Assembly: GCF_014645735.1 (NCBI RefSeq)
Contig: NZ_BMMH01000003.1
Span: 186,001-250,000, forward strand
DNA length: 64,000 nucleotides
Reading direction: 5' to 3'
DNA from: Nocardia jinanensis
GTDB lineage: Bacteria; Actinomycetota; Actinomycetes; Mycobacteriales; Mycobacteriaceae
The translations under genes were made by a program, and so were the position numbers. Below the pieces are notes generated by a model, which did no database searches, was not told where the DNA came from, and was given only the letters and a program-made list of their open reading frames with translations. This document shows, piece by piece, positions 8,684 to 17,061 of the stretch. Position 1 is the first letter of the stretch, and each line of letters starts with the position of its first letter.

Positions 8684-10180
8684 ATGGCGCACAATCCGCA
8701 TGTTCTGATCATCGGCGGAGGCCCGGCCGGGTCGACCACAGCAGCACTGCTTGCCCGGGCAGGTATCCGGGTAACTCTCCTGGAGCGGGATACGTTCCCC
8801 CGCTACCACATCGGAGAGTCGCTACTGGCCTCGGTACTGTCGACACTTCGCCTGTCCGGCGCCTACGACAAGGTGGCGGCGCACGGGTTCCAGGTGAAAC
8901 GAGGCGGCTACTTCCAGTGGCAGGACGACACCTGGCTACTGAACTGGGCGGCACTGGTGGATGCCGAGGCCTGGTCGTGGCAGGTCGACCGCGCCGAATT
9001 CGACGAGATCCTGCTCCGCAACGCCGCCGACCAGGGCGCCGAGGTGGTCGAGGGCGCCACCGTGAAGCGTGTCGTCTTCGACGACGACGAACGCCCCACC
9101 GCGGTCGAATGGGTACTCGCCGGCGAAGACACGCTCCGGACCACCGCGTTCGACTTCCTGGTCGACGCCTCGGGCCGCGCGGGGCTGCTGGCCAAACACT
9201 TCAAGATGCGCCGGGTACACAACGGGTTCCGCAATATCGGGATCTGGTCGTACTGGACGGGCGCCCGGCTGCACCCGGACAGTCCGGAAGGCGCGATCAA
9301 CGTCGTATCCACCCCGGAGGGCGGCTGGTTCTGGAATATTCCGCTCGCGAGCGGAAAACACAGCGTCGGCTACGTGATCTCCACCAAGATCGCCGCCGAA
9401 CGGGTCCGCGAATACGGTTCCCGGGAGGCGTACTACCACGCCATAATCCGCGACACACCGGCGATGCAGAAATTGGTCGACGGCGCGGAGCGGATCGCCG
9501 AGGTGCGCGCCGAGCAGGACTACTCCTATGTCTCGGATCGGCTCTGGGGTCCCGGTTACGCGTTGGTCGGCGATTCCGCGCTGTTCCTCGATCCGCTGCT
9601 GTCCACGGGTGTGCACCTGGCCACCTACGGCGGGCTGACCGCGGCCGCTTCCATCGCGACCTACCTGCGTGGCGAGATGAGCGAGGCCGATGCCCTGGCA
9701 TTCCACGAATACACCTATCGGCGGGCCTACGAGCGGTTCCTGACCCTGGTCTCCCGTATGTACAAGGACTACATCGGGTCCAACGAGTACTTCGCGCACG
9801 CAAGCACTCTCACCGAGGAACACGACGGTGACAGCAACGAACAATCCTTCACCCGGATCATGGCCGGCCTGACCGACGTGGAGGAGACCTCCGGCACCCA
9901 GACACGGACGGCGACCAGCACCATCGTCGGGGAAGCCGAGGGCTTCCGCGACGAGGACTACGCCGAGGGCGCGAATATCAAATACATGGGCCATCTCGAT
10001 ATGTCCCCGGTCTGGAACATCTGGCGCGATCCGCTCGGCGCGGACACCACGATGGGCGATATCCGTATCACCACCGCACCGATACTCGGTCTCACCACCG
10101 GTGCCCGCAGCGACGACGAGAAGGACGCCGTCACCCGACCGGTCCGGCCACCCCTCACCGCTGAGGAGTCGGTGGACTGA
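8684..10180 (+). CDS. Flavin-dependent halogenase
   Basis: This 498-residue FAD-binding protein has the GGGPAGS nucleotide motif at residues 10-16. The halogenase signature WxWxIP is present as WFWNIP (W215-P220), which keeps the enzyme from acting as an ordinary monooxygenase. The GDSALFLDPLLSTGVHLA block is typical of halogenases acting on phenolic or carrier-bound aromatic substrates. I chose ATG 8684 because CCAGGAG lies 7 bp upstream. It is followed by a chorismate-lyase-like gene, so a 4-hydroxybenzoate-type phenol is a reasonable substrate guess. It needs reduced FAD from a separate reductase not seen here. Confidence 0.88.
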   Translation: MAHNPHVLIIGGGPAGSTTAALLARAGIRVTLLERDTFPRYHIGESLLASVLSTLRLSGAYDKVAAHGFQVKRGGYFQWQDDTWLLNWAALVDAEAWSWQVDRAEFDEILLRNAADQGAEVVEGATVKRVVFDDDERPTAVEWVLAGEDTLRTTAFDFLVDASGRAGLLAKHFKMRRVHNGFRNIGIWSYWTGARLHPDSPEGAINVVSTPEGGWFWNIPLASGKHSVGYVISTKIAAERVREYGSREAYYHAIIRDTPAMQKLVDGAERIAEVRAEQDYSYVSDRLWGPGYALVGDSALFLDPLLSTGVHLATYGGLTAAASIATYLRGEMSEADALAFHEYTYRRAYERFLTLVSRMYKDYIGSNEYFAHASTLTEEHDGDSNEQSFTRIMAGLTDVEETSGTQTRTATSTIVGEAEGFRDEDYAEGANIKYMGHLDMSPVWNIWRDPLGADTTMGDIRITTAPILGLTTGARSDDEKDAVTRPVRPPLTAEESVD

Positions 10181-10228
10181 TCGAGAGTTCGGAACAGATC
10201 TCATGAATAACCACGGACAGGGGCAGCA

Positions 10229-10822
10229 GTGACCGCTGCGCCTCTGCTCCCCGGGCCACCGGGCGCCTTTCCGCCCGGTGGCCCGGGATTCCGGGATCCA
10301 CTGACCCGGATGCTGCTCGTCAACGACGGCTACACCACTCCCGCGCTGGAAGCGATCGTCGACGCCGACCTCAGCGTCCGGGTCGGGTACCAGCACGCTA
10401 TGAACGCCACCGAGCTGCCGAGCACGGTGGTGGACGCGCTCTCCGTGTCGGCGCACGATCGGGTTCTCGTCCGCAGATCCCGACTGGTGCACGGAAAGCT
10501 GACGGTCTCGATCAACTATGTCGTCGCCGCGAGTGGGCGTGCGGAGGTCTACGGGGTGGACGATTCCAGCACGCCGATCGGGCGCAGCCTGATGTCGCGG
10601 GGAGTCGCGCAGCGGCGCCGGATCCTGCGGGTCGGCCTGGCGCGGTGGCCGGATGGGCGCCCGTGCGCGGCGCGGGCGTACGTCCTGCACCTCGATCAGC
10701 CGCTGTGCTATATCCGCGAAACGTTCAACCCCTCGATCGTGTCCCCCGAACATGGCTCCCACCTCGCCGAAGACCTGGACTGGAACGACGAGCCCGATTC
10801 GGTGCACCCCGGCGCGCAGTGA
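10229..10822 (+). CDS. Chorismate lyase-like (DUF98/UbiC-type) enzyme
   Basis: This 197-residue protein resembles actinobacterial chorismate pyruvate-lyases, which make 4-hydroxybenzoate. Recognisable blocks are RMLLVNDGYTTPALEAI, LVRRSRLVHGKLTVS and PIGRSLMSRGVAQRR. The C-terminal CYIRETFNP contains the family's Glu/Arg active-site region. It lies 48 bp after the halogenase. The pair suggests that 4-hydroxybenzoate is made and then chlorinated or brominated, which is inference from co-location. Confidence 0.75.
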   Translation: MTAAPLLPGPPGAFPPGGPGFRDPLTRMLLVNDGYTTPALEAIVDADLSVRVGYQHAMNATELPSTVVDALSVSAHDRVLVRRSRLVHGKLTVSINYVVAASGRAEVYGVDDSSTPIGRSLMSRGVAQRRRILRVGLARWPDGRPCAARAYVLHLDQPLCYIRETFNPSIVSPEHGSHLAEDLDWNDEPDSVHPGAQ

Positions 10823-10852
10823 TCCGGCCCGCGCCCAGCATCCACCCAGCGA

Positions 10853-10880
10853 TTGCGATATCGCCTGCGCGGACTATAGT
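10853..10880 (+). promoter_or_regulatory. Sigma-70-like promoter for the small ORFs
   Basis: TTGCGA (10853-10858) and TATAGT (10875-10880) are separated by 16 bp, matching 4/6 and 5/6 of the consensus hexamers. This is unusually strong for this genome. Predicted transcription would begin about 20 nt upstream of the ATG at 10907. Confidence 0.55.
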
Positions 10881-10906
10881 TCTGCACCGACTGACGAGAG
10901 GCACGC

Positions 10907-11020
10907 ATGAAACAGGCTGTCGCTGTGACAATTCCATGGATCGGGCCGGATACGACGGTCGCGACCGATGCCGAATTGCCCCGAACAGCGATACCCGCCC
11001 GCCGATCGACCGGTGCATGA
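10907..11020 (+). CDS. Small ORF 1 (37 aa), unknown
   Basis: This 37-codon ORF starts with ATG 5 bp behind GAGAGG and directly downstream of a good promoter. The product begins MKQAVAVTIPWIGPDTTV and ends RSTGA. It has no recognised domain. Its TGA overlaps the ATG of the next small ORF (ATGA), implying translational coupling. It could be a leader peptide that controls the P450 transcript, or a precursor peptide. Confidence 0.5.
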   Translation: MKQAVAVTIPWIGPDTTVATDAELPRTAIPARRSTGA

Positions 11021-11097
11021 ACGGGATGGCGAACGACTCGACCTCACCGAAAAATGCCGTGGCCGTGGGACGCGTTTGCCCGTGCTGTAGTCAGTGA
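11017..11097 (+). CDS. Small ORF 2 (26 aa) ending in CPCCSQ
   Basis: Starting inside the stop of small ORF 1, this encodes 26 residues. They have a plain N-terminal part (MNGMANDSTSPKNAV) and a short cysteine-rich tail (VGRVCPCCSQ). The leader-plus-Cys-tail layout resembles a ribosomally made, modified peptide or a small metal-binding or redox peptide. It lies 93 bp before a cytochrome P450 gene. No known family is recognised. Confidence 0.45.
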   Translation: MNGMANDSTSPKNAVAVGRVCPCCSQ

Positions 11098-11190
11098 AAT
11101 TCATGGGGGAACAGCCAGGGCGCACGAGTCCGCACGACGAGTCCGCGCCGAATCCCATCCCGTTCGAGTCTCGTAGCTGGAGTCATATCC

Positions 11191-12483
11191 TTGTCCACAC
11201 CACGCCGTATGCCCCTGTCACAGTCGTCGATGATGACGGGGACCTACCCCGCAACTCCCGGACCGGTCGCCGAACCCACGATCCCGCGGTACCCGATGTA
11301 CACGCAGGAGTTCGCCACGGACCCCCATCGTGCGTACAGCGAGATGCGGGACCAGTTCGGGCCGTTGGTTCCGGTGGATCTGGCGCCCGGAGTGCCGGCC
11401 ACGCTGGTGATCAGCCACAAGATCGCCGTGCGTATCCTCAACGACCCCGACCATTTCCCGGCCGACCCCCGGTACTGGCAGGAAACCGTGCCGCAGGATT
11501 CTCCGGTGCTGCCGATGATGAAATGGTTCCCGGCCGCCCGCTACAACGTCGGTGACGTCCACACCCGCTATCGTCAGGCATCCGCCGACAGTATCGACGG
11601 CGTGGACCTCAACGCGTTGCCGTATACGGTCGAGCGTATCGCCACGCCGTTGATCAACGACTTCTGTGAGAACGGCACCGCCGATCTGATGAGTCAGTAC
11701 GCCTTCCCGCTCGCACTGGAGATCATCAACCACATCTGCGGCTGCCCCGACGATATCGGCAGGCGGATCGCGGCGGGTATGGCCGCGCGATTCGACACGG
11801 TGCGGGCCGAGGAGGGCATGGGGATGCTCAAATCCGCGCTGATGGAACTGATCCAGCTCAAGCGCGATCGGCCGGGCAACGATGCCACATCGCGGCTCGC
11901 CGAACACACCACCGAGCTCGACGACGTCGAGGTCTTCGCACAGCTGATGAGCTTCTACGGGGCCGGTTTCGAGGCTCAGCGCAACCTCATCACCAACGCG
12001 CTGTTGCTGATGATCACCGAGCCGCAGTACGGGCCCGGGGACACCTTCGGGGGAAATCTGTCGACCGACGACGCCATCGACAATGTCCTCTTCAACGACC
12101 CGCCGATGGCCAACTTCTGCACGACCTACCCGCGCCAGCCCATACCGGTCGCCGATACCTGGCTGCCCGCCCACCAGCCGGTGGTCATCAGCCTTTCCGC
12201 CTGCAACAACGACCCCGAGATCCGCAGCGACCACAGCACCCCCGGCGGCAGTTTCGTCGGCAACCGCTCCCATCTGGCCTGGAGTGTCGGGCCACACGCC
12301 TGCCCGGCGCAATCGCTGGCCCGCACCGCCGTCCGCAGCGCGATCGATGTCGTGCTCAACGCCATCCCGGATCTCCGCCCGGACACTCGGCAGGAACTGC
12401 TATGGCGGCCGGGCCCGTTCCACCGGGCACTGGCGGGGTTGCCCGTCGTCTTCGAACCCGCTCCCCCGCTACCCGTGATGTAG
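11191..12483 (+). CDS. Cytochrome P450 of the type lacking the ExxR motif
   Basis: This is a 430-residue P450. The haem loop is LAWSVGPHACPAQ (proximal Cys371), with Trp in place of the usual Phe. The K-helix, where ExxR is nearly invariant in P450s, reads DNVLFNDPPMANF (from residue 297), so the Glu and Arg are absent. This pattern recalls the CYP157 group of actinobacteria, often encoded in conservons, but no conservon genes are here. A TTG start at 11191 follows GGAG by 8 bp; downstream ATGs at 11209 and 11230 are alternatives. It probably tailors the product of the halogenase cluster. Confidence 0.82.
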   Translation: MSTPRRMPLSQSSMMTGTYPATPGPVAEPTIPRYPMYTQEFATDPHRAYSEMRDQFGPLVPVDLAPGVPATLVISHKIAVRILNDPDHFPADPRYWQETVPQDSPVLPMMKWFPAARYNVGDVHTRYRQASADSIDGVDLNALPYTVERIATPLINDFCENGTADLMSQYAFPLALEIINHICGCPDDIGRRIAAGMAARFDTVRAEEGMGMLKSALMELIQLKRDRPGNDATSRLAEHTTELDDVEVFAQLMSFYGAGFEAQRNLITNALLLMITEPQYGPGDTFGGNLSTDDAIDNVLFNDPPMANFCTTYPRQPIPVADTWLPAHQPVVISLSACNNDPEIRSDHSTPGGSFVGNRSHLAWSVGPHACPAQSLARTAVRSAIDVVLNAIPDLRPDTRQELLWRPGPFHRALAGLPVVFEPAPPLPVM

Positions 12484-12509
12484 CCCTGCCAGGAATCCCG
12501 AGCCACCAC

Positions 12510-13751
12510 ATGATCTTCCTGCTGCTCGATCTCGTTCTCATCATCGTGGCCGCGCGCCTGCTCGGCGGGTTGGCCCGACGGCTCGGTCAGCCCGCCGTCA
12601 TCGGCGAGATCGCGGCCGGCATCCTGGCCGGGCCGACCGTTCTCGGCGCCGGATTGTCGGCGGCGATCTTCCCGGTGGAGGTGAAGCCGCAGCTGACCGC
12701 GCTGGCCGATATCGGCGTCGTGATCTTCATGTTCCTGGCCGGGCTGGAGATCGACCGCGATCGGCTGGCCGGTAACGGCCGGTCGATCCTGGCGATCGCT
12801 GTCGCGGCGTTCGCCACGCCGTTCGTACTCGGGTGTGCCATCGCGCTCGGGCCGCTCGCTCGCCACCACGACGGCAACCAGCTCGCGTTCCCCCTCTTCC
12901 TCGGGTGCGCGCTGGCGGTCACCGCCTTCCCTGTACTGGCGCGGATACTGCAGGACCGCGGTTTGTTCACCACGCGTCTCGGCCAGCTCGGCCTGGCCGG
13001 CGCCGCGGTGGTGGATATCTTCGCGTGGTGCGCGCTGGCCCTGGTCTTCGCATCCGCCCGGCCGGAGTTCGACGATCACTGGCGGCTGCTGCTGATCGTT
13101 CCGCTGGTGGCCGTGCTGTGGTGGGTGGTGCGCCCGGTCCTGGCGCGCGCTGTCACCGCCGAACGCGGTGAGACGGCGACAGTCCTGGTCGGGGTCTGCG
13201 GGGCCATGGCCACCGCCGCCGTCACCGAATGGATGGGGCTGCACCTGATCTTCGGTGCCTTCCTCTTCGGTGTGATCTTCCCCCGCTCGCAACGTCCCCG
13301 GGCCGAACCGGGCGCCCAGCTGGTGAGCAGCCTGTTCCTCCCGGCATTCTTCGTGGTCGCGGGGCTGCGCGTCGATCTGAGCGGCCTGGACCGGGCCGCG
13401 GTCGTCGAGGCCGTGGTGATCGTGACCGCCGCCATCACGGGCAAGATGGGCGGAACGTATATCGCCGCCCGGCTGTGCCGTCTGGACCGCCGCACCGCGG
13501 GTGCGCTGGCGGCACTGATGAACACGCGCGGCCTGACCGAACTCGTCATCCTCAATATCGGATTGACGCTGGGCGTCATCGACACCCAGCTGTATTCCGT
13601 CCTGGTACTGATGGCCCTCGTCACCACGGCGATGACGGGGCCGTTGCTGACCGTGTTCGGCGTGCGGCGGCCGCCACCGCCGGAGCTCGGCCGAGAGCGC
13701 CCCGGAACGCCACCGAGCGAAGGCCGGACAACTCCCGCGGCACCGACCTGA
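12510..13751 (+). CDS. Cation/proton antiporter (CPA2 family)
   Basis: This 413-residue membrane protein has about 12 hydrophobic segments. It carries the CPA2 opening RLGQPAVIGEIAAGILAGP, the TAFPVLARIL motif and the NTRGLTELVILNIG segment. ATG 12510 was chosen over the longer frame because the upstream part overlaps the P450. It begins 26 bp after the P450 stop. It may supply pH or cation homeostasis, or export linked to the biosynthetic genes. Confidence 0.88.
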   Translation: MIFLLLDLVLIIVAARLLGGLARRLGQPAVIGEIAAGILAGPTVLGAGLSAAIFPVEVKPQLTALADIGVVIFMFLAGLEIDRDRLAGNGRSILAIAVAAFATPFVLGCAIALGPLARHHDGNQLAFPLFLGCALAVTAFPVLARILQDRGLFTTRLGQLGLAGAAVVDIFAWCALALVFASARPEFDDHWRLLLIVPLVAVLWWVVRPVLARAVTAERGETATVLVGVCGAMATAAVTEWMGLHLIFGAFLFGVIFPRSQRPRAEPGAQLVSSLFLPAFFVVAGLRVDLSGLDRAAVVEAVVIVTAAITGKMGGTYIAARLCRLDRRTAGALAALMNTRGLTELVILNIGLTLGVIDTQLYSVLVLMALVTTAMTGPLLTVFGVRRPPPPELGRERPGTPPSEGRTTPAAPT

Positions 13752-13881
13752 GAATCCGCGTGGGCCGGTCCGCTGGTCTGCTACCGGCAGCCGGGCAGGC
13801 GGCTGCGCTGATACCCGCGCCCGGCTCCGCTCGGAACCAACGGGTGCGGCCCGCTTCCGCCGGCCGGTCGCGGCGGGCCGG

Positions 13882-15051
13882 TCAGAGCATGGCGGCGCGT
13901 GGAACCTTCAGCCCGATCGCGGTGGCCCCGGCGAGTTCGCGGGCGGTGTCGTAGTCGAAGACCACATGCCCGCTCAATACGTCGACATCACGTTTCAGCC
14001 GCTGCATCGGATGGTCGCTGAAGTGCACACTCGCACCGGAGGCGTGCAGGAGGTCGGCGATGACCGTCCGGGACTCCCGCACGATATGCGCGGCGGCCAG
14101 CCGGGCCTCGGCCCGGACCGGTACCGGCACCGGCGTCCCGGCGTCGAGCAGTGCCTCGATCTCGGCCACCGTATCGGCGAGCAGACCGTGCGACGCGCGC
14201 AACCGGACCCGTGCCTGCCCGAGATGCGCCTGGGCCATGGGTTTGTCCCGCTGGCGGGTGCCGCCCTCGTAGAGGATGCGACCCTCGAGCCGTTCGGCGA
14301 ATATCTCGGTGGCCCGTTCGGCGGCGCCGAGGGCCGGCATGGACGCCGCCAGCGACAGCGCCGGCACCAGCGGCCACCGGTAGGTGGTGGAGTCGTGCAA
14401 CCGGGCGCCGGGGGTGTTCCCGCTGTAGATATCGAGCACCCGCACCAGCCGGTGTTCGGGGACCAGCAGATTCTCGATCACCACATCGTTGGACCCGGTG
14501 GCACGCATTCCCTCGGTGTGCCAAACGTCCTCGATCACGACCCCGTCGGCCGGGAGCAGCGCGAGTGCCAGGTAGAGGTCATCGGTGGGTCCGCACAGGG
14601 CGCCCACCATGATCCAGTTGCCGTTCATCACACCGGTCGCCCACGACCACCGGCCCGAGAGCAGCACCCCGCCGTCGACCGGGATGCCCCGGCCGGTCGG
14701 CGCCAGCGGCGCCGGGCACAGGAAGGGTCCGCGACCGTATCCTTCGACCTGCGCGGGTTCGGGAAACAGCGCGAGCAACCAGTTGTGCAGGGCGTAGAAG
14801 CCCAATGTCCACGCGCTGGAGACACATCCGTGCGCCATCCGGCGGATCGGGTCGAGTACGGCGGGGAACTTCTCCTCCTGTCCGCCGAACCGTTTCGGTA
14901 CCAGCGCTTCGAGGAATCCCGAGGCGATCACCTCGGAGATCGTCTCGTCGGGCAACCTGCGCAATTCTTCGGCCGCACGCGCCCGTGCGGCCAGTGCGTC
15001 GACAAAGTTCTGATCTATACCCAACGCGCAATTCGACCCCGCCGCAGACAT
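13882..15051 (-). CDS. Acyl-CoA dehydrogenase-fold flavin monooxygenase
   Basis: This 389-residue protein has the layout of group D flavoprotein monooxygenases (HsaA and p-hydroxyphenylacetate hydroxylase type). It has an N-terminal helical domain, a middle domain with GRWSWATGVMNGNWIMVGA, and a C-terminal helical domain (LLHASGASVHFSDHPMQR). These enzymes hydroxylate phenols with reduced flavin supplied by a partner reductase, which is not seen nearby. The start at 15051 (MSAAGS) is preferred over an upstream extension rich in unlikely residues. It converges on the antiporter gene and diverges from the nuclease-helicase operon. Confidence 0.8.
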   Translation of the reverse strand: MSAAGSNCALGIDQNFVDALAARARAAEELRRLPDETISEVIASGFLEALVPKRFGGQEEKFPAVLDPIRRMAHGCVSSAWTLGFYALHNWLLALFPEPAQVEGYGRGPFLCPAPLAPTGRGIPVDGGVLLSGRWSWATGVMNGNWIMVGALCGPTDDLYLALALLPADGVVIEDVWHTEGMRATGSNDVVIENLLVPEHRLVRVLDIYSGNTPGARLHDSTTYRWPLVPALSLAASMPALGAAERATEIFAERLEGRILYEGGTRQRDKPMAQAHLGQARVRLRASHGLLADTVAEIEALLDAGTPVPVPVRAEARLAAAHIVRESRTVIADLLHASGASVHFSDHPMQRLKRDVDVLSGHVVFDYDTARELAGATAIGLKVPRAAML

Positions 15052-15179
15052 ATTCGTCACGCTAACATACCCAAAAGTATGGCGCAGAGCGATCGGGAAA
15101 CCCGCTCCAGAGCCGATATATACCGGCAAATACTGGCATTCACTGGACTTCCCTGGAATTGCCATTTACATTCACCTCC

Positions 15180-15962
15180 ATGCCCACCGCGGAGGCGCTG
15201 GAACAGCGCATAGCCGAATTGCGCGCGCAGGTGCGCCGTGCCGCCGGATCCGGAGACCGGACCGCCGCCCGCCGGCTGCGCGCCGAACTACGCGCCGCCG
15301 AAACGGAATGGGACGCCGCGGTCCTCGGAGCTCCACAGCAACCGGCCCCGGCCCGGCAGTCCGCGGCGGCGGTACCGGTCCGTGAGCACGTGCACCGCGC
15401 GCTCACACTGCTCTCCGTACCCGCCGCCCCGAAGCTCGTACTCGCGGTACACGACGCGTTCTTCTCGGGGGAACTCGTCGCGGCCAGGCTCACCAGTCTG
15501 CGCCGCGACGAGGAGCGTTCCTTCCGGGCCGCGCCCTACGCCCGCCCGTACTACGTCTGCGCCGCCATGACCACCGATCTGCTGGCCCCGGCACGCGGGC
15601 TGCTGGCGGTGAGCACTTGGTCGCCGGCGCGGCGTATGGTCGGGCCGTTGAGTCCGCGGGTGGACCTGCTCACCGGGGCGATCCGGTTGGCCCGGCATAT
15701 GACCGACCACGGATGCACCTCGGCGAGACAACGTGTGCTGTGGCAGCTGGCGGTGTCCATCCCCGGGGCGACGGACGGGAAGACCATCGACCCGGATGTC
15801 GTGCTGGCGGCCGCGGAACGCGAACTGGACGTGCACAGAGAAGACGACACACAGCAGCGGGCCGACGCAGCGGAGCGGGCGGTGCGGCAACTGGCGGATC
15901 CCGCGGCGCAATTGTTCGGCGTTCGGCTCGCGGTTGCCGACCGGCGACGGAACGAGGCCTGA
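15180..15962 (+). CDS. Unknown protein, first gene of the nuclease-helicase operon
   Basis: This 260-residue protein is not recognised. The first 45 residues are charged and helical, likely a coiled coil (LEQRIAELRAQVRRAAGS). A compact alpha/beta region follows from residue about 70 (PKLVLAVHDAFFSGELVAARLTSLRRDEERSF) that could be a winged-helix or adaptor domain. ATG 15180 is chosen; a TTG at 15159 is in frame. Its stop and the next ATG are one base apart, so it is coupled to the nuclease gene and probably supplies target or partner recognition. Confidence 0.75.
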   Translation: MPTAEALEQRIAELRAQVRRAAGSGDRTAARRLRAELRAAETEWDAAVLGAPQQPAPARQSAAAVPVREHVHRALTLLSVPAAPKLVLAVHDAFFSGELVAARLTSLRRDEERSFRAAPYARPYYVCAAMTTDLLAPARGLLAVSTWSPARRMVGPLSPRVDLLTGAIRLARHMTDHGCTSARQRVLWQLAVSIPGATDGKTIDPDVVLAAAERELDVHREDDTQQRADAAERAVRQLADPAAQLFGVRLAVADRRRNEA

Positions 15963-15963
15963 G

Positions 15964-17061
15964 ATGACGCTTGCCGAGAAAACCCTGACCACCCGACTCG
16001 ACGACCTGCGCGGCGACGCCCCCGCCACCCGGCACAACGCCCGGACCATCGCCGCGCTCACCGCCAACCCGGGCTGTGCGCGCCGAGCGCTGCTGGACGC
16101 CGCGGCGGTGGACAAGACCGTGATCGCCCGGGAACTGGGCTTCCCGGCCAAATTCGGTCAGTCGCCGTTCGCGATCACCCGCGGTAATACCTTCGAGGCC
16201 ATGGTGAAGGCGCACGGATGCGCCGAACTGCTACGGCTGCTGCGCGAAGAGCTGGGGCTGACCATCCCGGAGGTCGGCTACCACGATCTGGAGACCGTCG
16301 GCGACAACGCGAGCAATTCCGTGCGCTACCAGCGCACCAAACAGCTACTGGGACAGGCACTGACCTCCGGCCAGGGGACCTTGTTCGATCACCCCATGTT
16401 GCGGCTCGAGATCGCCGGGGCCACCGCCTATCTGGAGCCCGATGTGGTGGCCCTGCAGATCGGCGGCCTCTTTCACGTGGTGGAGATCAAATCGTTCGCC
16501 GTCGTCGACGGGCAGGCCGATCCCGCGCAGGTGGCTTCGGCGGCCCGGCAATCGGCGGTATACGTCCTGGCCATGCGGGAACTACTGCGCGAGCTCGGAC
16601 AGTCACCGGAGCTGGTCGCGCACAATTCGATCCTGGTGTGCGCCAAGGATTTCACCAACCGGCCGACCGCGGCCCTGGTGGATCTGCGCAAACAACTCGC
16701 GGTGATCGGACGCCAGCTGTCCCGGCTCACCTCGATCGACACGCTGCTCGACCTCGTCCCACCGGACGCCTCGTTCACACCGGGCGAGGGGCTGGCGGAT
16801 ACCGTCGCGGCGATCCCGTCGCGGTACGCGCCGGAATGCATGTCCAGCTGCGAACTGGCCTTCGCCTGCCGGTCCGAGGCCCGGACCCAGGGCTCGGTCG
16901 ACACGCTCGGCCGCGGGGTATGCGACGATCTCGGCGGTATCGACAACCTCGATACGGTGCTGGCCCTGGCCGAGGGGACGCTCGATCCCGGACCCGAACA
17001 CGCCGATATCGCGGAGATGCTGCGCCGGGCACGGGCACTGCGCCTGGAGGTCGCCCGATGA
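15964..17061 (+). CDS. RecB/Cas4-like PD-(D/E)XK nuclease with Cys cluster
   Basis: This 365-residue protein shows the full RecB-type nuclease signature. Upstream Glu is in GNTFE (E78), the core is EPD (D160) followed by VVEIKSF (E174, K176), and a QxxxY motif is in ARQSAVY (Q196-Y200). Towards the C-terminus are C292, C296 and C302 (ECMSSCELAFAC) plus C320. This resembles the Fe-S cysteine set of Cas4 and AddB nucleases. The protein should cut or resect DNA using metal ions. Its last codons overlap the next ATG (ATGA). Confidence 0.8.
   Translation: MTLAEKTLTTRLDDLRGDAPATRHNARTIAALTANPGCARRALLDAAAVDKTVIARELGFPAKFGQSPFAITRGNTFEAMVKAHGCAELLRLLREELGLTIPEVGYHDLETVGDNASNSVRYQRTKQLLGQALTSGQGTLFDHPMLRLEIAGATAYLEPDVVALQIGGLFHVVEIKSFAVVDGQADPAQVASAARQSAVYVLAMRELLRELGQSPELVAHNSILVCAKDFTNRPTAALVDLRKQLAVIGRQLSRLTSIDTLLDLVPPDASFTPGEGLADTVAAIPSRYAPECMSSCELAFACRSEARTQGSVDTLGRGVCDDLGGIDNLDTVLALAEGTLDPGPEHADIAEMLRRARALRLEVAR

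Noticed and set aside
11094..11555. Third small ORF after the CPCC peptide, starting at GTG 11094
   Set aside because: Its first part could be coupled (GTGA), but most of it overlaps the P450 in another frame and has shadow composition.
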